A stretch of DNA of 64,000 nucleotides from positions 39,596 to 103,595 of the forward strand of contig SDNP01000004.1 in the NCBI GenBank assembly GCA_004524445.1. Reading direction: 5' to 3'. Below, in pieces: positions 56,183 to 64,000 of this stretch. Below the pieces are notes generated by a model. That model saw only the letters and a list, made by a program, of their open reading frames with translations, was not told where the DNA came from and did no database searches. The position numbers were made by a program, and so were the translations under genes. The first letter of the stretch is position 1. Each line of letters opens with the position of its first letter. Origin of the DNA: Candidatus Thorarchaeota archaeon (GTDB lineage: Archaea; Asgardarchaeota; Thorarchaeia; Thorarchaeales; Thorarchaeaceae).

Positions 56183-58021
56183 ATGCAGAATATGCAGAAT
56201 TGGACCACAGATGATGCCAAAGTAGTGTACGGTCTGAATAAGAATGACCTACATTTCCTCAACATAACAGAAGAGGGGAATCTTTGCATTGAACTTAATG
56301 GAAAAAGAATCACAATAGAAGATTTGGTGAACCGTGTTCACCACGAGGACGGAATGAAGAAGGGATACACCTCATCCTTCACGCTTCGGATGCCCCAATT
56401 GATCACATACCAAATCCTGAAGTTGAAGAGGAGTTTCCAGAAACTTATTGACGATTTGGATTATGAGGGGGATTTTTGTGGGATATACCCTGTGAAGGTC
56501 AACCAACGAAAAGACTGCGTAGTGCCAGTCATTATGTCAGATCCCAATTACGGAATAGAAGCGGGTACAAAGGCAGAATTACATCTCATTCGAGAGGTCG
56601 TTGGTGAAGAAAAACATCGGCTCATCATTTGTAATGGTGCAAAGGACCCCGAGTATCTCTCAACAATCGAGGAGTTCACTAGAGATGGCTACAACATAGG
56701 AATCAGCATCGAATCGGTAGATGAGGCAAACCGGGTCTTGGATATATTCGAGCCTAATGAGATTAATTTGGTGTTGCGCCTTAAACCGTATCTGACAGTA
56801 CGCGGGCACTGGTCACATTCTGCTGGAAGGGACTCCAAGTTTGGACTCAGCATTCACGACCTATTCGATGTTGTTGATCTCCTGAAAAGCAACGGCTTTG
56901 AAAATTCGGTGACGACAATTCTTGGGCATGTGGGTTCTCAAATCACAGCAATTGAGGATTTCAGGAAATTCTCGCGCTTCATGACCCGTACATTCTACGA
57001 AATTCGGGATATGGGGTTTGGGAACCTAGACATCATTGATTTTGGTGGAGGATTGCCCATTGATTATACAAGCAGTCATCCACCGAACATGATGGAGCTC
57101 TATGCAACAGCCATCATCGAGGGAATCATGGATGAAATGAATAATCAGATCGGCGAAAGAAAAGCTCCAGATATTATGATAGAGTCTGGACGAGGGATAA
57201 CTGCCTTGAGCTCACTTGTACTCGTTGAGGCACTCGAAGTGCGATGTGTATATCCGTCGGTTGATGATTTGCCTCAGCTTAGAAAACACCTTGAAGCATG
57301 GATATCGAAGTTGACTGCCGCTACCTCATTGAAAGAGATATTAGATATTTGGGAGGAATTCCTTTCTGAATCGATGCCAGAGGCCCGTTCTCTATCTGAG
57401 CTGAAGGAACAAGAGAAATTGCGTGGGGCATTCCGTTCTGAGATTCGGAGACATATTGCAGACTTGGGTGTTGATTCAGTCATTGCAAACCCGGTGGTTG
57501 AGGAGCTTTGGCATCCTGAGCATATTGTTGTAGGGAATTTCAGTGTCTTCAACAGCGCGGGAGACCATGTGCTTGTGAAGCAGCATTTCCCCATCCTGCC
57601 TGTGAGAGACCTCCATGTAATGCCAGAAACAACAGTGCGTCTCGTGGATATTACCTGCGATTCCGATGGCGAAATCTCCCAATTTCACAGAAAGGGCACA
57701 GGAGAGATATGGTATACCCAAGATTATAGGCCACTCACAATGCCGGTTGAACGAATGGGTGTTGGAATTCCTGTTGGAAAACTAGGGAATGTGAAAGGCT
57801 CTCACTTTGTTATCGCTCTGACAGGCGCGTACCAAGATGTGATTGAGATGGACCATAATCTCCTGGGAGACCTCCCTGACGTTGAGCTTCTTCTTGATAA
57901 GGATGGAAAATGGGAAACACGCTGGATGGCTGGAGCCCAAAACATGGAGGAAATCCTTGAAGACGTGGGATATTTTGGTCTTGATATAGATGAGGATCCC
58001 TACATGTCTGGTGACGACTGA
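56183..58021 (+). CDS. speA: biosynthetic arginine decarboxylase, PLP fold type III (SpeA-type)
   Basis: FCGIYPVKVNQRKDCVVPVI (PLP Lys), GIEAGTKAELHL, HVGSQITAIEDFRKFSR, IDFGGGLPIDYTSS, IMIESGRGITALSSLVLVEALEV, length 612 aa. Confidence 0.92.
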   Translation: MQNMQNWTTDDAKVVYGLNKNDLHFLNITEEGNLCIELNGKRITIEDLVNRVHHEDGMKKGYTSSFTLRMPQLITYQILKLKRSFQKLIDDLDYEGDFCGIYPVKVNQRKDCVVPVIMSDPNYGIEAGTKAELHLIREVVGEEKHRLIICNGAKDPEYLSTIEEFTRDGYNIGISIESVDEANRVLDIFEPNEINLVLRLKPYLTVRGHWSHSAGRDSKFGLSIHDLFDVVDLLKSNGFENSVTTILGHVGSQITAIEDFRKFSRFMTRTFYEIRDMGFGNLDIIDFGGGLPIDYTSSHPPNMMELYATAIIEGIMDEMNNQIGERKAPDIMIESGRGITALSSLVLVEALEVRCVYPSVDDLPQLRKHLEAWISKLTAATSLKEILDIWEEFLSESMPEARSLSELKEQEKLRGAFRSEIRRHIADLGVDSVIANPVVEELWHPEHIVVGNFSVFNSAGDHVLVKQHFPILPVRDLHVMPETTVRLVDITCDSDGEISQFHRKGTGEIWYTQDYRPLTMPVERMGVGIPVGKLGNVKGSHFVIALTGAYQDVIEMDHNLLGDLPDVELLLDKDGKWETRWMAGAQNMEEILEDVGYFGLDIDEDPYMSGDD

Positions 58022-58833
58022 TGGCGGTAGATGAGTCCAAGTTTGAAATCGTACGTGACTTGCTTACCGGTCATTGCGTACTAGTAGCGTTCAGTGGGGG
58101 TGTGGATAGTTCAGTATTAGCACATAATGCAAAGAGATGGGCAAAAGAAGTCAGCCTCCTCCTAGTTAGTAGTGAAACCGTCACAAGTGAAGAGATTGAG
58201 AACGCCAAGTCCGTTGCAAGTGAGCTGGAATTAGACCTCGATGTTATTGATTTTGACTGGTTGAGTCAAGGCAATCTCGCAAGCAATCCAATCGACCGTT
58301 GTTATCAATGCAAAAAGGCACTCGCGAAACTGTGGAAAGAACGTGCAAATGAGCTTGGACTCGATATGGTTGTGGAGGGAACAACGGCGACAGAGATGTC
58401 TGGAAGAAGGCCAGGAGAACAGGCTCTTAGAGAGGAGGGCATCACATCACCATTTCTTGTAGCTGAGCTAACAAAACCCGATCTTCGAGCATATGCTCTA
58501 GAACATAATCTATCCATAGCTGAACGGCCTTCAATGGCTTGCTTGGCTACACGGTTTCCTTATGACACACAAATTACTAAGAACCTGCTCCGAAAAATAG
58601 ACGAGTTTGAGGAGAAGATTCGGGAATTCACCGGCGTAGGTAGGTTACGAGCTCGATATCATGATGAAATTGTCAGAATTGAGGTTGCGCCTGAAGAACG
58701 TGATGCATTCTTTGACAAGAGGATTCTCGATGACATCCATCAAATAGGGAAATCTCTTGGCTTTCAGTATATCACACTTGATATGAAGGGATACAGATCA
58801 GGGGCCATGGACGAGCCCTTATGTGATGATTAG
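58021..58833 (+). CDS. larE: LarE-type ATP-dependent sacrificial sulfur transferase / PP-loop ATPase
   Basis: VLVAFSGGVDSSVLAHNAKRW PP-loop; NPIDRCYQCKKALAKLWKERA; VVEGTTATEMSGRRPGEQALREEGITSPF; RPSMACLATRFPY. Confidence 0.88.
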   Translation: MAVDESKFEIVRDLLTGHCVLVAFSGGVDSSVLAHNAKRWAKEVSLLLVSSETVTSEEIENAKSVASELELDLDVIDFDWLSQGNLASNPIDRCYQCKKALAKLWKERANELGLDMVVEGTTATEMSGRRPGEQALREEGITSPFLVAELTKPDLRAYALEHNLSIAERPSMACLATRFPYDTQITKNLLRKIDEFEEKIREFTGVGRLRARYHDEIVRIEVAPEERDAFFDKRILDDIHQIGKSLGFQYITLDMKGYRSGAMDEPLCDD

Positions 58834-58860
58834 AATGGCAGGATAAACGAAAGGTCCTCT

Positions 58861-59223
58861 TTACAAATCTCGCAACTCTGATTTTATGGTACCTGAGCAG
58901 TAAGGACAAAGTGCGGTCATTGGACCCGCCCAGCTCACCATTTCCATGCTGATTCTGCCACCACAATGCGGACATTTGTCTGGGAGGTCATAAACAGACT
59001 TGCGGACTTCTTTTTTTCTCCCAGGGTATACTGTTTCTTTCTTTTCTCTTCCATTTGAGATTGACATGAAAATAGCGATGAAAAGAAAAGGAATTGGAAT
59101 TAGCCAACCTGCGGTACCTGTTACAAAGGACATCAATCCGCAGATCAGGATGAAGACATTAAGGAAACTTATTTTGAAATATTTTGATGCTTTCGTTCGC
59201 CCACCAGACATATAATCACTCAT
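58861..59223 (-). CDS. small membrane protein with C-terminal zinc ribbon
   Basis: 120 aa; two TM segments then CPHCGGRISMEMVSWAGPMTALCPYCSGTI. Confidence 0.75.
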   Translation of the reverse strand: MSDYMSGGRTKASKYFKISFLNVFILICGLMSFVTGTAGWLIPIPFLFIAIFMSISNGREKKETVYPGRKKEVRKSVYDLPDKCPHCGGRISMEMVSWAGPMTALCPYCSGTIKSELRDL

Positions 59224-59327
59224 TAGAGAATGTGAAAATCAGTATTTGAGTGGCTGCCCCCAATTCAAGCTTCTATTGATAATGGCCCATATGACTAGCA
59301 GGACCAGGTAACAAGGAAGTGGAGATA

Positions 59328-59789
59328 TCATAAATGCTTGATCCAAATCACTGCATGATCGTCAGGATAGAATCCTGCAATTTCCGCACCTTCACTGAAA
59401 CCAATGCCTTTGTAGAAGTTTCGTGCTGTTTCATTTGTTCGTTCCATAAAAAGAAAAATCACACGCAAAGCATGCCCATGTTCAGAGAAGTATTCAATCG
59501 CTTGATTCGTCAATATTTCGACTAGTTTCGTCGCGATTCCTTGTCGCCTGTATTCTTCGCTCACGCCAAGTGACACTATCTCAGCAATTCCATCCTCAAG
59601 ACCGCCCCTTGTTTCCCATGATACAGTCCCGCATATTTGCTCACCATCTGTGGATAAAATAGTGCGAGTGTGTTCTATCAGATCGTCTGCAAACCGAGCT
59701 GCTCGTTCAACATTATCTTCTATTTCTTCTAGATACATTTTGATGAGCAACGGTTTGTCATCAATCAACGCGGTTCTGTATTCTATCAT
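59328..59789 (-). CDS. GNAT-family N-acetyltransferase
   Basis: AEIVSLGVSEEYRRQGIATKLVEILTNQAI...VIFLFMERTNETARNFYKGIGFSEGAEIAGFYPDDHAVIW. Confidence 0.88.
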   Translation of the reverse strand: MIEYRTALIDDKPLLIKMYLEEIEDNVERAARFADDLIEHTRTILSTDGEQICGTVSWETRGGLEDGIAEIVSLGVSEEYRRQGIATKLVEILTNQAIEYFSEHGHALRVIFLFMERTNETARNFYKGIGFSEGAEIAGFYPDDHAVIWIKHL

Positions 59790-59877
59790 GTGAACAACTC
59801 GACTTATCCTCTAACTCCTTTGCCTTTTTCTCTACAACAGGTTTTCACAGTATTCACTTCAAATGGCTCTGACTGCT

Positions 59878-61065
59878 CTATTCATCTATGCATATCAGCT
59901 GTCTTTGTGGAGTTGACAGAAACTCACATCCTTTCTTAGTTATGACAATATCCTCCTCTAGACTCACCTGACCATAGTCCTCAGTTGTCACATACAGCTC
60001 AAGGGTGAAGACATTTCCAACTTCCACCTCGCCTTTTGGAATGTCACCATAGCGTTCCCACAGAGGGCCCAACAAAACACCACCATCATGGGCATGCTGC
60101 CCCACTTGGTGTCCAAGAGCATGTTGATACTCTTCGTAGCCATGGTCTAAAACGTAATCTCGGGCGATCGAATCAACCTCGTATCCTTTCATTCCCGGTT
60201 CTATTTTGTCAGCAGCAAGTTGGATGGCATCACGGACCGTGTTGAATGCGGAGTTGATTTGGTCTGGAACGTCTTTTTCTTTGCCGAAGAAGAACATGCG
60301 CTGTATATCAGAACAATAGCCAAAGTATTTCACGCCGAAATCAAAGTGAAGTAGATGACCCTCCTTCGTCTTGTTTTCCGTAGGACCCGCATGTCCGAAC
60401 TCCTTGTTGGGCCCAGCGTCAACCGCAGGGCAGTGGTCTGGTGCCCATGCAGGACCCACGTCACTGTCCCTCATAAGATCATGAAAACGTTGATAGATCT
60501 CTAGTTCGGTTTGACCGGGTCGAACTTCCGCTCTAATGATGGAGTATATTTTCTCTGTGATTTGGACGGCCTTTTTTATTAGATCCAATTCAGTCTTGGT
60601 CTTTCTTCCTCGAAGACGACCTACGATGTCTTCAGCACTCATGAATCGCTGCTCAAAATCGGTATCCTGAAGAAGCTCTTTGAGACTGCGGTACATTCCC
60701 ACGGTCAAGCCATCAGCAGCAACATCGTTCTTACTGTAGTTCAATGCAATCTTCGAGGGGTTGATTTCTCGTATCTCATCAATCAATAGCTCCTTGATGG
60801 ATTTCGTGTAAGGCTCAATCCTATCGAACAGTTTCTTTTCTCTAAGACCATCTGCGTCAAAATTGCCAACAATAGCGATGCGGCTTCCTTCCTTCGTATA
60901 TATCAAAGCTGACTGCCATACCAAGTCTCCATCTAATATCAAATCCAGTGCGGGGTCGCGGAGCTGGGAAGTTTCTCTGACCCAAATCAACCACGAGTCA
61001 ACATCCAGCTCCGATAGAATTCCCTGAACTTGTTCGTTCTTTTCTTTGTATATGTTAGATTTCAT
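59878..61065 (-). CDS. M24-family Xaa-Pro aminopeptidase-like peptidase
   Basis: AQ...VDAGPNKEFGHAGPTENKTKEGHLLHFDFGVKYFGYCSDIQRMFF, HALGHQVGQHAHDGG, VFTLELYV..EDIVI. Start at MKSNIYKEKN preferred. Confidence 0.9.
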   Translation of the reverse strand: MKSNIYKEKNEQVQGILSELDVDSWLIWVRETSQLRDPALDLILDGDLVWQSALIYTKEGSRIAIVGNFDADGLREKKLFDRIEPYTKSIKELLIDEIREINPSKIALNYSKNDVAADGLTVGMYRSLKELLQDTDFEQRFMSAEDIVGRLRGRKTKTELDLIKKAVQITEKIYSIIRAEVRPGQTELEIYQRFHDLMRDSDVGPAWAPDHCPAVDAGPNKEFGHAGPTENKTKEGHLLHFDFGVKYFGYCSDIQRMFFFGKEKDVPDQINSAFNTVRDAIQLAADKIEPGMKGYEVDSIARDYVLDHGYEEYQHALGHQVGQHAHDGGVLLGPLWERYGDIPKGEVEVGNVFTLELYVTTEDYGQVSLEEDIVITKKGCEFLSTPQRQLICIDE

Positions 61066-61109
61066 TGCAAGGCACTCCGACCTATCACAGCATTCTTGCC
61101 GGACAGTAG

Positions 61110-62294
61110 ATGTTTCTACGCACAAACCCCTTAAGATACTCAGAGATATATCTTCGGGGACATGTCTTGGAGATTAATCTGATTGGCCTCATCCTTGTAT
61201 TGCTTGGCACAAGTATTTGTGTTTCAGCAGTTATTATTGCTTTCAATCAATGGAAAAGATTGGGTGCCGATCTGTACAAGCAATTAAGCATTGCATTCGT
61301 TTTCCTATCTCTGATGTGCATCGGTTATATGTTCGCAGCCCTCTACAATGCGAGCGTATACCAAGACATGGTTTTGAGATGGCAGATTTTCTTCGCATCT
61401 TTCGGCCTGGCATTTCTAGGATTTATGGTGCGGGCGTTTGAATACCTCAAGAAGAAACCAGAGGAATCGAGAGTAAACTCTGTGTTCATTCTGGCGGGGG
61501 CAGTTATAGCCACACGATTCTTGCCGGGACAATATGATGTGGTTTGGATTCAGAATGGCTGGGAACAGCACTATGGAATGGGGCTTATTGTACTCTCCAT
61601 TCTTCTCTATGCAGTCACCATAGCATATACAATTCCCGTGTTTTACAGAGCATGGTCCAGAATCAAGCAAACTAATAGATACAGAATGTGGGTGAGGAGC
61701 TTATTCGCGCTTCTTTTCCTAAGCGCCGCGTTGGTTGGAGCATATCTTATAGCATCGCGAGTGTTTCATTGGGTCCCTGACATATTCACTTCAATTAGCT
61801 ATTTCTTGTTTGCCCCATTCATAGGAATTGTGGTCGGCCTGACAAACAAATTGTTGATTTCTTATCCCACCATATTCTTTGTATCAACCCATGACCTGAT
61901 AGAATTACAGATTATTTCGAAAGATAGCAATGAAATGACATACCGGTTTAGCTTTGATGAACACAGTGCAAAGGAAAGGAGTCTGGTTCCTGGTGCACAT
62001 CACACAATAAGACAGGTCTTTCGGCAATTGCTGGACACCTCTGAAGAATTGGAAAGCATACGTGTGCAAGAAGGAGAGGTGCTGGTATACGAGGGTGAAC
62101 AAACAACCGGACTACTATACACAATAAGAGGTTCGCAGTTGTTCAAAAATCTCCTAAAGCTTACTGCGGAGAAATTTGAGAATGATTATGATCCGAGCAG
62201 TTTCTCAGAAGCTCATGCTGATGATTTCGAGATGTATCTTCGCGACGTCTTTCAGTTTGCCCTAACTAGGCCGGAAGAGGTACTTGAACGATAA
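61110..62294 (+). CDS. 7TM protein with C-terminal longin/roadblock-like domain (paralog A); start uncertain
   Basis: Seven hydrophobic segments, then soluble ~130 aa: FFVSTHDLIELQIISKDSNEMTYRFSFDEHS...HHTIRQVFRQLLDTSEELESIRVQEGEVLVYEGEQTTGLLYTIRGSQLFKNLLKLTAEKFENDY. Confidence 0.8.
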   Translation: MFLRTNPLRYSEIYLRGHVLEINLIGLILVLLGTSICVSAVIIAFNQWKRLGADLYKQLSIAFVFLSLMCIGYMFAALYNASVYQDMVLRWQIFFASFGLAFLGFMVRAFEYLKKKPEESRVNSVFILAGAVIATRFLPGQYDVVWIQNGWEQHYGMGLIVLSILLYAVTIAYTIPVFYRAWSRIKQTNRYRMWVRSLFALLFLSAALVGAYLIASRVFHWVPDIFTSISYFLFAPFIGIVVGLTNKLLISYPTIFFVSTHDLIELQIISKDSNEMTYRFSFDEHSAKERSLVPGAHHTIRQVFRQLLDTSEELESIRVQEGEVLVYEGEQTTGLLYTIRGSQLFKNLLKLTAEKFENDYDPSSFSEAHADDFEMYLRDVFQFALTRPEEVLER

Positions 62295-62380
62295 AAGCAT
62301 GAATGGCCATGTTTCTCAAATGATTTATTTGCGAATTTCCCATAGTTTTCTCGCCACCAGAATGTTCGGGGATACTAATC

Positions 62381-63565
62381 TTGGACACGCCACTCATGAT
62401 CACCAGTTTATTTGCAGCATGTTGTGCGGTATTTGCCACTTTCGTGTCTGAGAAACTTCATAGGCGACTTGAGGTTGATTTTTTCAAAAATAGTGCTATG
62501 TTTCATCTATGCACAACGATTTGGTTAACGGGATTTATCATCCAATCCCTACACAGCTATCCTGATGGATATGTGACGGCCGCAATTTCACACGTTATCT
62601 TTTCACCATTTCTATACCTCGGACTGGCATTTCTTGTATCTGCCACTGAGAGTGTCAAAGGATCAAAGAGGTCATTTCTTGAAGACATCTCATTCTTGCT
62701 TGCCGGCATAATGATTGCAGGAGGATTCCACCGGGATTCTTTCACGCTAACTTGGACTGCTATTGGATGGGTACAGGAATTCCATCCTCTGTATTTACTG
62801 GGCAGAATAATGATGGTACTGCTCTGCTTTGCGGCCCTACTGCCTTTAGCGATTCGAGCGAGGAAGCGACTGACATTTTCGATTAGAAGCGACCAGTATC
62901 TGGTAATTCCGATGGCCATTCTCGCGGTTCTCCTGCCAATAACCATGACGTTGTACGGGCAGGGATATATTCTATCCTACCTTCCGCCTATCCTTATGTA
63001 TCCTGAAGTAGTTACGACTGTGACTGGTTTCTTCCTACTATGGGTGGGTATCCTGCTTTCCAAACACCCCACAATTCTCTTCTCAACCATAAATGACATT
63101 CTTGACCTATATATCATTGATTCAGGCAGTGGCCTCCCTCAGTATAGTTACAGTTTTGGGAATCGGAAAGTGCGAGAAGGAGGAGAGGTTCTTTCTGCAT
63201 TTTTCACAAGCATCCGACACTTTGTCAAACAGGAAATAGCTGCCGGAGAGATTGAAAAAATCGTGATTGGTGATAGTGAAGTCGTTGTATGTGATGGCCT
63301 CTTTTGTTTTGGTATTCTTCTTGCGCGAAAGAGCTCACGCCTAGTCCAGTTGTTGCTGGAAGTAATCCTGTCCGAATTTGAAGCAGCGTACGCTTTCGAA
63401 TTAACCGAACCCAATAGAACCAATCGATTTAGTGAATTTGATTACACAATCGAGAGGTATTTTGAATTCGCCCTTCGTGGCTCGTTTGCCAAAGATAGTG
63501 GAGAAGGTCCGAATATTAGCTTAGATTCAACTGACTATGTTCATGATTTAGAAGAGAGCACCTGA
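62381..63565 (+). CDS. 7TM protein with C-terminal longin/roadblock-like domain (paralog B)
   Basis: Same length (394 aa) and topology: ILFSTINDILDLYIIDSGSGLPQYSYSFGNRKVREGGEVLSAFFTSIRHFVKQEIAAGEIEKIVIGDSEVVVCDGLFCFGILLARKSSRLVQLLLEVILSEFEAAYAF. Confidence 0.8.
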   Translation: MDTPLMITSLFAACCAVFATFVSEKLHRRLEVDFFKNSAMFHLCTTIWLTGFIIQSLHSYPDGYVTAAISHVIFSPFLYLGLAFLVSATESVKGSKRSFLEDISFLLAGIMIAGGFHRDSFTLTWTAIGWVQEFHPLYLLGRIMMVLLCFAALLPLAIRARKRLTFSIRSDQYLVIPMAILAVLLPITMTLYGQGYILSYLPPILMYPEVVTTVTGFFLLWVGILLSKHPTILFSTINDILDLYIIDSGSGLPQYSYSFGNRKVREGGEVLSAFFTSIRHFVKQEIAAGEIEKIVIGDSEVVVCDGLFCFGILLARKSSRLVQLLLEVILSEFEAAYAFELTEPNRTNRFSEFDYTIERYFEFALRGSFAKDSGEGPNISLDSTDYVHDLEEST

Positions 63566-63886
63566 CCAGTATTCTCAGGTGTATTCCATATGAGATTATC
63601 GCGATTGCACATTTCGCAGAAACGGTTAAAAATGTTATTTCTTCATTGGGCTCTACAATTAGATAAATAAGGAAAATCCCGATATTGAATTGGGGGCTCA
63701 GGATTGAGAACGGACTCTTGCCGATATGGATGCCTTGTTCTCTTGATTTCCATTGCCACATTGAACCCGCATTTCAACTGGAATTTTTATTCTTACGGTT
63801 CTCTTCTGGAAGGAAAAAAAGCAAATAGTACCGAACTAAGAGCGGCAACGAGTGTCATGAATCAATGATTATTCAGAGGCATAAGC

Positions 63887-64000
63887 ATGGACCTTCCCTC
63901 ATCACTAGAACCCGACAGGATTCAGCCGAGTCAGCTCTATATATCACAGAAGAAACTCGACGCGGTTCTGAGCCTCTTTGATGAGGCTAGAGAGCAAGAA
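63887..64000 (+). CDS. partial ORF, possible ParB/sulfiredoxin-like N-terminus, cut by window edge
   Basis: MDLPSSLEPDRIQPSQLYISQKKLDAVLSLFDEAREQE, open to the window end; D-RIxPSQLYIS-KLxxVLxLF resembles ParB-like N-termini. Confidence 0.5.
   Translation, partial: MDLPSSLEPDRIQPSQLYISQKKLDAVLSLFDEAREQE

Noticed and set aside
1-64000. CRISPR arrays, tRNA/rRNA genes, IS elements or integrated virus
   Set aside because: No periodic direct repeats with spacers, no T-loop GGTTCRAATCC-type motif in a cloverleaf context, no transposase, integrase or phage structural ORF was seen. Short or intron-containing tRNAs could still be missed.

Overview
The window is archaeal in character. An Asgard (Thorarchaeota-like) origin is my inference, from the proteasome alpha subunit, DTD2, ADP-forming acyl-CoA synthetase, DUF35/thiolase pair, a Ras-like fold protein and longin-like domains; it is not proven. 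It is gene-dense and mostly chromosomal. I saw no rRNA, tRNA, CRISPR array or IS element. Main blocks: (1) a truncated FGGY sugar kinase at the left edge. (2) Acyl-CoA metabolism: enoyl-CoA hydratases, thiolase + DUF35, 3-hydroxyacyl-CoA dehydrogenase, SCP2, nitroreductase, ADP-forming acetyl-CoA synthetase + DRTGG/BioD-like protein. (3) A racemase-like trio (AroM / DUF1177 / hydantoin-racemase-like) next to a complete ECF transporter. (4) A ribbon-helix-helix (RHH) regulator followed by two tandem Cys-rich paralogs of unknown family. (5) A very acidic protein beside a degenerate Ras-like protein without a P-loop. (6) A run of long coiled-coil proteins around DTD2, including a 1299-aa protein with TrmB-like ends. 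(7) A histone-deacetylase-like protein with a reductive-dehalogenase-like Fe-S protein. (8) A tight five-gene run: beta-propeller/Zn-ribbon, dCache-HAMP-TPR-VWA, dCache-HAMP, SpeA-type arginine decarboxylase, LarE. (9) Two tandem 7TM proteins with longin/roadblock-like C-termini, then a ParB-like partial ORF at the right edge. The best candidates for undescribed systems are blocks 6 and 8, then 4, 9 and 5. All family calls come from reading motifs by eye; no database search was run.
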